In this document: in pieces, positions 1 to 10,548 of the stretch
How positions within the stretch are numbered: the stretch's first letter is position 1
How the letters are laid out: every line of letters begins with the position of its first letter
Source: Thermodesulfovibrionia bacterium
GTDB taxonomy: Bacteria > Nitrospirota > Thermodesulfovibrionia > JACRGW01
Length of the DNA: 46,876 nt
Direction: 5' to 3'
Assembly: GCA_919902995.1 (NCBI GenBank)
Contig: CAKKSD010000043.1
Span: 1-46,876, forward strand
The notes under the pieces: model-generated
The model's database searches: none
What the model saw: the letters and a program-made list of their open reading frames with translations, nothing else
Told to the model about the DNA's origin: nothing
Translations under genes and position numbers: made by a program

Positions 1-190
1 CAAGCACATCCTTCTGAACAGCGCCAAAATTAAGGACAATCCCTCTTTCACCTGCCCCAATCTGAATCCATGGTCTTAGAAACAGGAAAAACACCAGAAT
101 TGCTCCAATAATCAGAGCAACCCTCATAGGGCCTTTCTTCATTGCAGACTGCATTGCCTCCTTTGCACTGTAAACATCTCTTTCATCCAT
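1..190 (-). CDS. Prohibitin/HflK-like SPFH-domain membrane protein, N-terminal part (runs off the window edge)
   Basis: Reverse-strand translation from ATG at 188-190: MDERDVYSAKEAMQSAMKKGPMRVALIIGAILVFFLFLRPWIQIGAGERGIVLNFGAVQKDVL. It has an N-terminal TM followed by the IGAGERGIVLNFGAV motif of prohibitin/SPFH proteins. Not in the ORF track because it is cut by the edge. Confidence 0.75.
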   Translation of the reverse strand, partial: MDERDVYSAKEAMQSAMKKGPMRVALIIGAILVFFLFLRPWIQIGAGERGIVLNFGAVQKDVL

Positions 191-210
191 TACACTACCT
201 CCTTTTTGTT

Positions 211-236
211 TAGAGTCCCGATAAATCGGGACTCTA
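211..236. repeat. Perfect short palindrome TAGAGTCCCGAT-AA-ATCGGGACTCTA (REP-like)
   Basis: 12-bp perfect inverted arms read directly from the sequence, intergenic. Confidence 0.7.
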
Positions 237-619
237 AGCTTAGAAAATCAAAATGTTGTTAATCTCAATTATAGCAGATACTGTCAAGTTTTTTCTGTAA
301 ATTCTCTTAAGGGCTTTACTCTCAATGGTTCTCATGGTTACCTATTAAGCTTCAATGCTGTTAAGTTTTGATGCCCTTATCCCTTCATGTATTGCCTTTG
401 CCTCATCTGTCATAGGAACCCCATGCCACCTGAGTTCTTTTATCTGCTCTACGAGTCATAGACCAGTAAATCATGGTCAATGCCCTTTCCTCAGGTAAAT
501 TAAATCACACCCTTTTAGAAGAAGTTAATAAAAACCGTAAGTAACAAATCAAAGGGAAGAAAGTAGTGGAGAAGATTGGCTATTTCCATTGAAAGGGAGA
601 TGGTGATATTTTTTGAAAT

Positions 620-2167
620 TTGTGGCATCATATATCGGTAATGATTGGAATGGAAAAAATGGGTATGGGAAAATCTGTAAGAAGGAAGGTTTCCCAACTC
701 GTTGTTCCGCGACTTGAAGGCAGGCGTCTCACAGATTCAACCTATTTCGAAAAGATTAAGAGGCTTGTAGAACGAGGGATCGGTGGTTTCATCCTTTTTG
801 GTGGAAAATACAAAGATGTTAAAAAGGCCCTTAAAGAACTGCAACGGATATCTGATACACCCCTTTTTATCGCCTCGGATCTTGAACAGGGTCTCGGACA
901 GCAGATTGAAGGAGGGACCCTTTTCCCGAGTGCTTTGGCTATAGGATCAGCCATAGATACAGAAAATAAAGACGACATCAAACTTCTTAAAGAGGCAATC
1001 CAGATTATGTCCCAGGAGGCAATAGAGGTCGGGATAAATGTGATCCTTGCTCCTGTGCTGGATATTAATACCAATCCTGAAAACCCTATTATATGCACAA
1101 GGGCCTTTTCCGATAACCCCGGGAAGGTTACCTGGTTCGGAAGAGAATTTATTGAGGGTATTCAATCCCTTGGTCTTATAGCCTGTGCAAAACATTTTCC
1201 AGGTCACGGCGATACAGAGAGGGATTCTCACTTAGAACTACCGGTAATAAAAAAACCGATAGATACATTAAGAAGGATTGAACTCCGTCCTTTTGCCGTT
1301 GCTATAAAGGCAGGTGTTCAGATGATCATGGCAGGTCACCTCAGGGTTGATGCCATAGACCCCGATAGTCCTGCAAGCCTTTCATATAAGGTAATCAATG
1401 GATTTCTGAGAAAAGATCTCGGATTTAAAAGGATTGTGATAACAGATGCAATAAATATGGGAGCGTTAAAAGAGAGATACAATGAAGATGAGGCATGCTT
1501 TTTGGCATTGAAGGCAGGAGTCGATATTATCCTCCATCCTGAGAACCCTGAATCCGTAATAGAAAGTCTTTTATCAAAATGGGAAGAGATTGAATTACAG
1601 GTCGAAGGATCTCTAAAGAGGATATCCAAGGCAAAAAAAAGGTTTAGTATAGTAAAGGGAATAGAAGGTTTAAAGTCAACAATCCATTTAAAAACTAAGA
1701 ACAAAGTTGCTGAAACACTTTCGAAAAAGGCAATAAAGATTATAAAAGGGATTCCTGAATTTTCAGAAATATCTATATTGCTTATACTCGATGATGATAA
1801 CTCTGGTGCCGGAAATACCTTTACTAATACATTAAAGACAAAGTATTCATTTATTGAGGTAATTTATATAGATTCAGATAATCTATCCAGCGAAAGATTA
1901 AGGGTTATTAAAAATGTTAATGGTAAACCACTCATAGTAGGTATTTTTTCTAAGGTTTCTGCCTGGAAAGGAAGAAGCGGTATAAATCAGGGTTTTTATC
2001 AATTCCTTAAAGATAGTTTAAAAGAGTCATATACTTCAACAGTAATATCCTTTGGCTCCCCTCATATACTTGATAAGATAGAGGCAGATAACCTTATTGC
2101 CGCTTACTGGGGATCTGATTATGCCCAGAGGGCTGTCGGAACACTCCTCTGTGAGAAGGCAACATGA
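620..2167 (+). CDS. nagZ: Glycoside hydrolase family 3 beta-N-acetylhexosaminidase (NagZ-like)
   Basis: Motifs AKHFPGHGDTERDSHLELPVI and VITDAINMGAL typical of GH3 NagZ. The true start may be the internal Met at about 641-656. Confidence 0.85.
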   Translation: MWHHISVMIGMEKMGMGKSVRRKVSQLVVPRLEGRRLTDSTYFEKIKRLVERGIGGFILFGGKYKDVKKALKELQRISDTPLFIASDLEQGLGQQIEGGTLFPSALAIGSAIDTENKDDIKLLKEAIQIMSQEAIEVGINVILAPVLDINTNPENPIICTRAFSDNPGKVTWFGREFIEGIQSLGLIACAKHFPGHGDTERDSHLELPVIKKPIDTLRRIELRPFAVAIKAGVQMIMAGHLRVDAIDPDSPASLSYKVINGFLRKDLGFKRIVITDAINMGALKERYNEDEACFLALKAGVDIILHPENPESVIESLLSKWEEIELQVEGSLKRISKAKKRFSIVKGIEGLKSTIHLKTKNKVAETLSKKAIKIIKGIPEFSEISILLILDDDNSGAGNTFTNTLKTKYSFIEVIYIDSDNLSSERLRVIKNVNGKPLIVGIFSKVSAWKGRSGINQGFYQFLKDSLKESYTSTVISFGSPHILDKIEADNLIAAYWGSDYAQRAVGTLLCEKAT

Positions 2168-3873
2168 AGCTCTCTTACCTCGACCTCTCCATAATAGGAG
2201 CTTATATGCTCCTCTCCCTCCTAATCGGAATATACTTCACAAAAAGGGCGTCGTCCAGCATGAATGAGTTCTTCCTGTCAGGAAGAAACCTCCCCTGGTG
2301 GCTTGCAGGGACATCAATGGTTGCAACCACCTTTTCTTCCGATACTCCCCTTTATGTCACAGGCCTTGTTAGGGGGCATGGTATATATGAGAATTGGCAG
2401 TGGTGGTGCTTTATCCTTTCAGGCATGATGGCTGTATTCTTCTTTGCAAGGTTATGGAGAAGGCTGGGTGTCTTAACGGATGTTGAACTTATAGATCTCA
2501 GATATTCAGGTATGTCAGCATCCTTCCTTAGGGGATTCAAGGCAATATATTTTTCTATTGCCATTCATACTATTATAAAGGCACAGGTTATTCTTGCTAT
2601 GGCAAAGATAATGGATGTATCCCTGGGATGGGGTAAGTGGGAGAGCATAGCGATCTCAAGCGGGATAACGATAGTATATTCCACGCTTTCAGGTTATTGG
2701 GGTGTCGTTACAACAGACTTTTTTCAATTCATTATATCGATGATTGGGGCTATTATACTTGCTGTTGCATCAGTAAGAAAAGCAGGGGGAATCGATTCAA
2801 TTAAGGAAAATATCCCATCTGATGTGCTTAATTTCTTCCCTACCCTTGATGAAGGTTTCATGGGTGCTGCTTTTATGACATTTCTCGGATATATTGGTCT
2901 TAGCTGGTGGTCTAAATATTCTTCCGACGGAGGTGGTGTTATAGTTCAGAGGATTGCCTCTTGTAAGGATGAACAGCATGGTCTACTTGCAACATTTTAT
3001 TTCAACATAGCAAACTATGCCCTGAGGACATGGCCGTGGATTCTGGCAGCCCTTGCCTCTCTTGTGCTATATCCTGCTGTAAAAGACCACGAGGCAGTAT
3101 ATCCAAAGATGATGATGGATCTTCTTCCTTCGGGATTAAAAGGATTGATGCTTGCCTCTTTCTTTGCAGCCTTTATGTCAACCCTGAGTACATATCTTAA
3201 TCTTTCATCTGCTTATTTTGTTAATGATTTTTACAAACCATTTATCAAAAAAGTAGCAGATGAAAGGCATTATATAAATGTCGCGAGACTTATGACCCTG
3301 TTCCTATCAGTTATAACAGGTATTGTTGCTTATCAGGTTACATCCATCATTGGCGTATTTAAGTTCCTGATAGCCTTCGGCTCAGGGACAGGTCTTGTGT
3401 ACATCATAAGGTGGTACTGGTGGAGGGTGAACGCCTGGTCAGAAATATCTGCCATGATAAGTTCGACAGTAACTACCTTCATCGTATATACCAGTCCTAT
3501 ATTTGAAATCTCTCCTTACTACACTAAACTATTTATGATTATTACTATATCAACTGTTGTCTGGATTACTGTCACCTTTTTAACAAAACCTGTGGATGAA
3601 AAAAAACTTATAGAATTTTATAGTAAGACAAACCCTGGAGGTCCTGGCTGGAGACATATAGAGAATTTAGCCAACGACCTCCCAAGGGGAAGCCTTAAAA
3701 ATGATATCCTGAACTTTTTTTATGGGGTGGTTCTTGTTGTAGGGTTTACACTCGGTCTCGGGAAGTTATTATTGGGTTACTACATAGAAGGCATCTTGTA
3801 TGCAGTCTCTGGTTTGATTTCAACCATATTGATCTATAGAAACCATAAAAAGACGAAGAAGATTTTTTGTTAG
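2164..3873 (+). CDS. Sodium:solute symporter family (SSS) transporter
   Basis: 569 aa, multi-TM, N-terminal FFLSGRNLPWWLAGTSMVATTFSSDTPLYVTG signature of SSS; start overlaps the nagZ stop. Confidence 0.88.
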   Translation: MKLSYLDLSIIGAYMLLSLLIGIYFTKRASSSMNEFFLSGRNLPWWLAGTSMVATTFSSDTPLYVTGLVRGHGIYENWQWWCFILSGMMAVFFFARLWRRLGVLTDVELIDLRYSGMSASFLRGFKAIYFSIAIHTIIKAQVILAMAKIMDVSLGWGKWESIAISSGITIVYSTLSGYWGVVTTDFFQFIISMIGAIILAVASVRKAGGIDSIKENIPSDVLNFFPTLDEGFMGAAFMTFLGYIGLSWWSKYSSDGGGVIVQRIASCKDEQHGLLATFYFNIANYALRTWPWILAALASLVLYPAVKDHEAVYPKMMMDLLPSGLKGLMLASFFAAFMSTLSTYLNLSSAYFVNDFYKPFIKKVADERHYINVARLMTLFLSVITGIVAYQVTSIIGVFKFLIAFGSGTGLVYIIRWYWWRVNAWSEISAMISSTVTTFIVYTSPIFEISPYYTKLFMIITISTVVWITVTFLTKPVDEKKLIEFYSKTNPGGPGWRHIENLANDLPRGSLKNDILNFFYGVVLVVGFTLGLGKLLLGYYIEGILYAVSGLISTILIYRNHKKTKKIFC

Positions 3874-3981
3874 ATATCTTAGGAGGAACCATAGAAACAC
3901 AGATTAACTATCTTTGCGGCACGTCGATTGACAACATAAAATATACCTGTTATATTTTTACAAGGTTGAAAGGGGATTTCT

Positions 3982-4161
3982 GTGGATGAAGAACACGAAG
4001 AACTGAGAGAAATAACGATATTTCTTGAAGAGGAACAGATCGAGGCTGTGGACGAACTTGCCAGGAATTTAACTAAAGAACTCAATCAGCAGTGGGACAG
4101 AGGAGCGGTAATCCGTCTTGCCCTGAGTGAATTCTTTTCGAAAAAGGGCAAAATTATTTAG
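3982..4161 (+). CDS. Small ribbon-helix-helix (CopG-like) protein
   Basis: GTG-start ORF absent from the supplied track: VDEEHEELREITIFLEEEQIEAVDELARNLTKELNQQWDRGAVIRLALSEFFSKKGKII. It has the beta-strand + two-helix pattern of RHH proteins. Confidence 0.55.
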   Translation: MDEEHEELREITIFLEEEQIEAVDELARNLTKELNQQWDRGAVIRLALSEFFSKKGKII

Positions 4162-4162
4162 T

Positions 4163-6166
4163 TTACCGGGGTGCCTCATCGATTTTTTTTGCGGAACCCA
4201 TTTCTTCCAATAGGTTTATTGATTCTGACCGTGTAAGGGATGTACCACGGAGGATAGCCCTCTTTTTACCCTGTTCGGTTACGATTACAATCCCTTCAGG
4301 AGGTGTGAAATCTTCAGAAGGGATATCTTTAAGTGATTCCTTCATAAAATCTATCCATACAGGAAGTGCTGCCCTGGCTCCGGTTTCTTTAGAGCCGATA
4401 CTTCTGTGGTCATCGTAACCTACCCACACACCTGCTACAAGGGTGGGTGTATATCCAATAAACCATGCATCAGTATATTCGTTAGTAGTACCTGTCTTAC
4501 CTGCCACAGGTCTTCCGAGCACCTTTGCCTTCCAGCCAGTTCCCTGTTCCACTACTCCTCTCAGCAGGTCTGTTATGAGATAGGCAATCTCAGGTTTAAT
4601 AACCTCTTCGGTAAAAGGGAAATTCTCCTCAAAAACCTTTCCCATCCTATCCGTTACTTTAATAACAGCCATAGGAGAGCTTTTAATCCCCAGCTTGGCA
4701 AATACACCATATGCAGATGTTATCTCGATGAGTGTAAGATCCGAAGAACCTAAGGCAAGAGAGAGATACGGTTTGAGGTCACTTTTTATACCTAATTTCT
4801 TCGCATACTCTACTGTAGTGTTCACCCCTACCTTATCAATCAGCTTAACTGCAACCGCATTTATTGATTCTGCCATAGCCTTTCTCAGGGTAACAGGACC
4901 CTGGAAATTTCCTGAAAAATTCATAGGACTCCATGTCATACCTTTTTTAGACCCGGGATAGAAAACAGGACTGTCAATAACAATGTCATCAGGGGTAAAG
5001 CCATTTTCTAAAGCAGTCAGGAATACAAAAGGCTTAAAGGCAGATCCTGGTTGTCTAAGTGCCTGATATGTCCTGTTAAACTGGCTTTCATAGAAATCCC
5101 TGCCTCCAACCATAGCCTTTATATAGCCCGTGCCTGGATCTATCGCAATAAGGGCACCCTGAACAGGGGTATTTCTCTTCTTATGTCTATCGTCAATTGA
5201 TCTGAGCCCTTTGCTCAAAGCCTTCTCTGCAATCTCCTGCACCTTAAGGTCAAGGGTAGTATATATGTTGAGGCCACCTATATAGACATTGCGGCCATAT
5301 CTTCCCTCCATCTCCTGGCGGATGAATTCAACAAAATAAGGTGCCTTATTGAGTCCTAATTTAGGCGGCACGGGCATAGGATCTTTCGCTGCTTTCTCTG
5401 ACTCTTTTTCAGTAATATAACCGGTATCAACCATCCTTCTCAAAACATGAGATCGCCTTAATCTTGACTTCTCAGGGTTTCTGAAGGGAGAAAAGGTCGT
5501 AGGTGCCTTTGGGAGGCCTGCTAAGAGAGCTGATTCAGAAAGGGTTAGGTCATTCGTTTTTTTCCCGAAATATGTCTGTGATGCTGCCTCTATACCATAT
5601 GCACCACTTCCGAAATAAACCTGGTTAAGATACTGGTTAAGGATCTCATCTTTAGAATATTTTTTTTCTATCTGGAGGGCGATGAACGCCTCTTTGATCT
5701 TCCTCGAAAGACTTTTTTCAGGTTTAAGAAAAAGCATCTTCGATAACTGCTGGGTTACAGTACTACCGCCCTGAATAATCTCTCTTGCCTTTATGTCTGC
5801 CCAGAGGGCCCTGATTACGCCGGGGATATCAAGACCTGGATGAGAATAGAACCGAGCATCCTCAACAGCAAGGATGGCGTTCTTCATATATTTAGGTATT
5901 TCAGAAAAGGGTATGACAGTTCTCCGCTCTATATAAAACTCTGATATCAGTTCACCATCTTTTGAATAAACCCTTGAGGTTTCATAAGGGTGGTATTCTT
6001 CTAATGACTGTATCTTAGGGATGTCACTGAGATGGAATAAACCGAGTCCTGCAAGAACTCCAAAGGTTATGGAAAGAAACGCAAAGAAACTAAGCAAAAT
6101 ATAACTTTTTTTCACTTCAGATAAATTATACCATATCTTTAAAACTATAAGAAAGAGGTTTGACAA
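4163..6166 (-). CDS. mrcA: Penicillin-binding protein 1A (class A PBP, transglycosylase/transpeptidase)
   Basis: Transglycosylase motif EDARFYSHPGLD..GGSTVTQQLSKMLFL; transpeptidase RQPGSAFKPFVF and AGKTGTTNEYTDAWFIGYTP. Confidence 0.92.
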   Translation of the reverse strand: MSNLFLIVLKIWYNLSEVKKSYILLSFFAFLSITFGVLAGLGLFHLSDIPKIQSLEEYHPYETSRVYSKDGELISEFYIERRTVIPFSEIPKYMKNAILAVEDARFYSHPGLDIPGVIRALWADIKAREIIQGGSTVTQQLSKMLFLKPEKSLSRKIKEAFIALQIEKKYSKDEILNQYLNQVYFGSGAYGIEAASQTYFGKKTNDLTLSESALLAGLPKAPTTFSPFRNPEKSRLRRSHVLRRMVDTGYITEKESEKAAKDPMPVPPKLGLNKAPYFVEFIRQEMEGRYGRNVYIGGLNIYTTLDLKVQEIAEKALSKGLRSIDDRHKKRNTPVQGALIAIDPGTGYIKAMVGGRDFYESQFNRTYQALRQPGSAFKPFVFLTALENGFTPDDIVIDSPVFYPGSKKGMTWSPMNFSGNFQGPVTLRKAMAESINAVAVKLIDKVGVNTTVEYAKKLGIKSDLKPYLSLALGSSDLTLIEITSAYGVFAKLGIKSSPMAVIKVTDRMGKVFEENFPFTEEVIKPEIAYLITDLLRGVVEQGTGWKAKVLGRPVAGKTGTTNEYTDAWFIGYTPTLVAGVWVGYDDHRSIGSKETGARAALPVWIDFMKESLKDIPSEDFTPPEGIVIVTEQGKKRAILRGTSLTRSESINLLEEMGSAKKIDEAPR

Positions 6167-6215
6167 AGGAGTACCTATCTTGTAATCTTTAAATTAGATA
6201 AAGGTTTTACTGCCT

Positions 6216-6278
6216 GTCACCCTGAACTCGTTTCAGTGTCTTGTTTCTGTTCAGATACCGAAACGAGTTCAGCATAAC
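6216..6278. repeat. REP-like imperfect palindrome with 13-bp perfect arms CTGAACTCGTTTC / GAAACGAGTTCAG
   Basis: Arms at 6222-6234 and 6260-6272; flanks also partly complementary. It overlaps the artificial N-terminal extension of the uvrB ORF. Confidence 0.75.
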
Positions 6279-6288
6279 TTATTACCAG

Positions 6289-8292
6289 ATGGAAAGGTTC
6301 AGACTCATTTCAGAATTCAAACCAAAAGGTGATCAGCCCCAGGCTATAGAAAAACTATCCGAGGGGATCCTTAGGGGATACAAACATCAGGTCCTTCTCG
6401 GTGTAACAGGTTCAGGAAAGACCTTTACTATAGCGAATGTCATAGAGAATGTCCAGAAACCAACCCTTGTCATAGCCCATAATAAGACCCTTGCGGCGCA
6501 ACTCTATAACGAATTTAAGACCTTCTTTCCAGAGAATGCTGTCGAATATTTTGTGAGCTACTATGACTACTACCAGCCAGAGGCTTATATACCCCAGACA
6601 GATACATATATCGAAAAAGATGCTTCGATAAATGATGAAATAGACAGAATGAGGCATTCTGCCACTATGTCACTCTTTGAAAGGAATGATGTAATTATAG
6701 TAGCCTCTGTTTCATGTATATACGGTCTTGGTTCTCCAGAGGCGTATCATGATATGCTCCTTTACCTTGAGGCAGGAATGGTTATGGACAGAGATGACAT
6801 TCTTAGGAAACTTGTGGAGATACAGTATGAGAGGAATGACATTGATTTCAGACGGGGTACATTCAGGGTCAGAGGCGATGTAGTCGAAATATTCCCGGCC
6901 TATTCAGATGAGAAGGCTGTAAGGATAGAACTCTTCGGGGATGAAATAGAATCTATTTTTGAGGTAGATCCCATTACTGGGGATACCATTGATAAGATAC
7001 CGAAGATTGCGGTCTACCCTACAAGCCACTATGTGACACCGAGGGGAAGGCTCGAAATAGCCATTGATGCAATAAAAGAAGAGCTTGAAGAGAGGATCGT
7101 GTTTTTCAGGAATCAGGGGAAATTCCTCGAGGGGCAGAGGATTGAGCAGAGGACGAAATACGACCTCGAGATGCTGAAGGAGTTTGGTTACTGTCACGGA
7201 ATAGAGAATTATTCGAGGCACCTTAGTAGAAGATTACCAGGAGAGCCACCCCCTACCCTTATAGATTATTTCCCCAGCGACTCACTCTTCATAGTAGACG
7301 AATCACATGCCACAATCCCCCAGCTTGAAGGGATGTATAAAGGTGATAGATCAAGGAAGCTCACACTCGTCGAGTATGGTTTCAGGCTTCCCTCTGCCCT
7401 TGATAACAGGCCGTTAAACTTCCGGGAATTTGAGGGAAATGTGTCGCAGGCGATCTATGTTTCTGCGACTCCTGGACCATACGAGGTCAAAAAATCAAAT
7501 GGTAAAATTATGGAACAGATTATAAGACCAACAGGACTTATCGATCCAAAAATAACAGTTAAACCTATAAATGGACAGGTCGATGACCTTATGGCAGAGA
7601 TAAAGAAAAGGGCAGAAAGAAACGAGCGTATACTTGTGACGACACTTACAAAGAAGATGTCTGAAGACCTTGCAGATTATTACCACGGCCTTGGTTTAAG
7701 GGTCAGATATCTCCATTCAGATATAGAGACACTCGACAGGGTCGAGATCATAAGGGACCTCAGGCTCGGGAAATTCGATACCCTTATAGGCATAAACTTG
7801 CTCAGAGAAGGGCTCGATATACCAGAGGTGTCCCTTGTGGCTATACTCGATGCGGACAAAGAAGGGTTTCTCCGATCCGAGAGATCACTCATTCAGACAT
7901 CAGGAAGGGCAGCAAGAAACATCAACGGTGAGGTTATCATGTACGCAGATTCCATAACAGGCTCTATGGGTGCAGCGATCAGAGAGACAAACAGAAGGAG
8001 GATAATACAGGAGCGATATAACAAGGAAAATGGCATAACCCCGGAGTCTATAAAGAAAGGTATCCATGAGGTTCTCCGTTCTGTTTATGAGGCTGACTAC
8101 TTTACTGTTCCTGTAGTCTCTGAACAGAAAGAAGAATACCTTTCACCCAAAGAACTCCTCACTGTTATAGAAAGATTGGAGAAAGAGATGAAAGAATCGG
8201 CAAAAAAACTCGAATTCGAAAATGCAGTGAGGTTAAGGGACAGGATAAAGGCACTCAAAGGAGAGGTGTTAACTGTTGGGATTAAGGTCTGA
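6289..8292 (+). CDS. uvrB: UvrABC system protein B
   Basis: [70 protein letters not shown]-terminal UVR motif. ATG at 6289 preferred over 6241. Confidence 0.96.
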   Translation: MERFRLISEFKPKGDQPQAIEKLSEGILRGYKHQVLLGVTGSGKTFTIANVIENVQKPTLVIAHNKTLAAQLYNEFKTFFPENAVEYFVSYYDYYQPEAYIPQTDTYIEKDASINDEIDRMRHSATMSLFERNDVIIVASVSCIYGLGSPEAYHDMLLYLEAGMVMDRDDILRKLVEIQYERNDIDFRRGTFRVRGDVVEIFPAYSDEKAVRIELFGDEIESIFEVDPITGDTIDKIPKIAVYPTSHYVTPRGRLEIAIDAIKEELEERIVFFRNQGKFLEGQRIEQRTKYDLEMLKEFGYCHGIENYSRHLSRRLPGEPPPTLIDYFPSDSLFIVDESHATIPQLEGMYKGDRSRKLTLVEYGFRLPSALDNRPLNFREFEGNVSQAIYVSATPGPYEVKKSNGKIMEQIIRPTGLIDPKITVKPINGQVDDLMAEIKKRAERNERILVTTLTKKMSEDLADYYHGLGLRVRYLHSDIETLDRVEIIRDLRLGKFDTLIGINLLREGLDIPEVSLVAILDADKEGFLRSERSLIQTSGRAARNINGEVIMYADSITGSMGAAIRETNRRRIIQERYNKENGITPESIKKGIHEVLRSVYEADYFTVPVVSEQKEEYLSPKELLTVIERLEKEMKESAKKLEFENAVRLRDRIKALKGEVLTVGIKV

Positions 8293-8308
8293 TAGAAAAA
8301 AGATAAGT

Positions 8309-9952
8309 ATGGACAAGGATAGAATAAAAAACCTTCCTGATAAACCAGGTGTATATTTTCTAAAAAACTCAAAAGGTAAGGTAATATATATTGGGAAGGC
8401 TAAGTCCCTCAGGAATAGAATAAGTTCTTATTTTCAGGGGTCTGTTGAAACCGATCAGAGAAAAGAATCAATGATGAGGAATGTGAATGATTTCGAATAC
8501 TTTATAACCGCAACAGAACTTGAGGCGCTAATCCTCGAGTCAAACCTCATTAAAAAAGAAAAACCGCGCTTTAATGTAATCCTCAGAGATGACAAGAACT
8601 ATCCAAGCCTCAGACTCGATACAGGTGAGAAATGGCCAAGGCTCCATGTCGTAAGAAAAATGAAGAGGGACGGCGCATGTTACTTCGGTCCCTATGTACC
8701 TACAGGCGCAATGTGGGAGACCCTTTCTTTTATAAGAAAGACTTTCCCCCTTGCGACATGTAAAAGAGACCTCTCTAAGCAAAGCAGGCCCTGCCTGCTT
8801 TATGAGATGGGAAGGTGCATTGCCCCTTGTGCAGGATTCGTGAAGAAAGAAGAATACCATGATGTTGTTAATGAGGTGAAACTTTTCTTGCGGGGAAAGA
8901 ACAGGAATCTTATTAAAGGTCTTCAGAAAAGAATGGAAAGGGCATCAAAAGATATGGCTTATGAAGAGGCTACAATATTGAGAGACAGACTAAAGGCGAT
9001 AGAGAAAGTTATTCAGAAACAGAGGATTGTCTCCCCTGCCCTTCCTGACATTGATGTGGTAGGGGTTGCCAGGAACGGAGAAACAGTAAATATAGAAATT
9101 CTATTCTTTAGGAACGGGATGATTCTCGGGAAAAAAGATTTCGTAATGAAGACTATTATGGTCGATGTGAACGAATTACTTCATACTTTTCTGGAGCAGT
9201 TCTACGATAAGGAAATACTTCCCCCTTCAGAAGTAATTATCCCAGCAGAAATACCTTCTAAGGATGTCATGGAGTCTTGGCTTACAGAGAAGAGAGGGAA
9301 GACTGTCCATATCCTTATTCCGAAGAAGGGTAAAAGGTACGGTCTGCTCAGAATGGCAACAGAAAATGCTATGGCATCTATTGGAGAATACCTTCTTTCT
9401 TTACAAAGAAAAGACGTAATTTTACAGGATATTAAGAAAAGGCTGAACCTGAAGAGGTTACCTGTTAGGATAGAGGCATTCGATATATCCAATATACACG
9501 GATCAGAGGCAGTTGGTTCTATGGTCACATTTGAGGATAATATCCCGAAGAAAGAATGGTACAGACATTTCAGGATAATGACTGTTGAAGGTATTGATGA
9601 CTTCGCAATGATTGCAGAAATAGTCAGAAGGAGATACAGGAGACTTCTTGAGGAGAATGCCACTATGCCAGATCTTATAATTGTGGATGGAGGGAAGGGA
9701 CATCTAAACGCAGCAATCAAAGCCCTTAGCGAATTAAAGATAGCGAGGAATATTGATATAATAGGAATAGCAAAAGAGAAAGAAGGTTTTTCTGATAGGG
9801 TCTATATCCCGGGAAAGTCTAACCCTGTCATTCTACGACCTGATTCTGCATCGACCCATCTCCTTCAAAGGGTCAGGGATGAATCACACAGGTTTGCAAT
9901 CACCTATCACAGGAAACTCAGAAAGAAGTCTATGGGTTTACAGAGAGCATAA
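8309..9952 (+). CDS. uvrC: UvrABC system protein C, lacking the C-terminal HhH domain
   Basis: GIY-YIG domain (PDKPGVYFLKNSKGKVIYIGKAKSLRNRISSYF), UVR motif and RNase H-like nuclease (EAFDISNIHGSEAVGSMV..IVDGGKGHLNAA). Stops at HRFAITYHRKLRKKSMGLQRA. Confidence 0.95.
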   Translation: MDKDRIKNLPDKPGVYFLKNSKGKVIYIGKAKSLRNRISSYFQGSVETDQRKESMMRNVNDFEYFITATELEALILESNLIKKEKPRFNVILRDDKNYPSLRLDTGEKWPRLHVVRKMKRDGACYFGPYVPTGAMWETLSFIRKTFPLATCKRDLSKQSRPCLLYEMGRCIAPCAGFVKKEEYHDVVNEVKLFLRGKNRNLIKGLQKRMERASKDMAYEEATILRDRLKAIEKVIQKQRIVSPALPDIDVVGVARNGETVNIEILFFRNGMILGKKDFVMKTIMVDVNELLHTFLEQFYDKEILPPSEVIIPAEIPSKDVMESWLTEKRGKTVHILIPKKGKRYGLLRMATENAMASIGEYLLSLQRKDVILQDIKKRLNLKRLPVRIEAFDISNIHGSEAVGSMVTFEDNIPKKEWYRHFRIMTVEGIDDFAMIAEIVRRRYRRLLEENATMPDLIIVDGGKGHLNAAIKALSELKIARNIDIIGIAKEKEGFSDRVYIPGKSNPVILRPDSASTHLLQRVRDESHRFAITYHRKLRKKSMGLQRA

Positions 9953-9971
9953 GAATAATGGAAGGGAAAGA

Positions 9972-10301
9972 ATGAGGAAATTAATTCTTCTAATAACTTT
10001 AATGTTGGTGCTTTATCCTTTAAAAAGCCCTTTATCTCAAGATGAACTTAAGGGTATTGATGAGAGGATCTCTGTGATAGAGAAGAGGCTTGAATTTATC
10101 CGTGGAAAAGAGAAGGACTTCGAGGATATTACAAAAGATCTTAACAGGGGAAAATATACGGTATTAATAAGGAGGGAAAGGGAACTGATGAAGAGAAAGG
10201 ATGAACTGTCAAAGGAAATAGAAAACCTCCTTGATGAAAAAAATCAACTGATGAGCGAACTTGATGAACTAAGGAAAAGAAGAAAGGACCTAGCGTATTA
10301 G
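9972..10301 (+). CDS. Secreted coiled-coil protein of unknown function
   Basis: Signal peptide MRKLILLITLMLVLYPLKSPLS followed by charged heptad-like helix; real start is the internal Met at 9972. Confidence 0.6.
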   Translation: MRKLILLITLMLVLYPLKSPLSQDELKGIDERISVIEKRLEFIRGKEKDFEDITKDLNRGKYTVLIRRERELMKRKDELSKEIENLLDEKNQLMSELDELRKRRKDLAY

Positions 10302-10303
10302 AT

Positions 10304-10501
10304 TTGATTACGGAAAAAGTTAAAAAGAAGACACTGTTCCTCCTCGCAAAGGATACATATAACCTTCTTCCAGGACATGTGAAGGCAATAGATGTTGCTA
10401 CAATCAAAAAGAACGGCAGTATAAAGAGTGTTGAGGATGAGAAAGATTACTTAGAGGTTGCTGCACCCTTTTATGCCATAAGGGGTGTCAATGTTCAATG
10501 A
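10304..10501 (+). CDS. Small hypothetical protein (65 aa, TTG start)
   Basis: ORF directly after the coiled-coil gene; no family recognised. Confidence 0.35.
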   Translation: MITEKVKKKTLFLLAKDTYNLLPGHVKAIDVATIKKNGSIKSVEDEKDYLEVAAPFYAIRGVNVQ

Positions 10502-10548
10502 TATCTATATGTACGAATGGGCATACGAGTAATTTTTAAGTGGTGAAC

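Noticed and set aside
345-455. Short minus-strand frame VEQIKELRWHGVPMTDEAKAIHEGIRASKLNSIEA*
   Set aside because: Looks like a gene-end remnant but has an immediate upstream stop and no start; too short to assign.
9202-9720. Minus-strand 172-aa ORF
   Set aside because: Fully antisense to uvrC conserved nuclease region; spurious.
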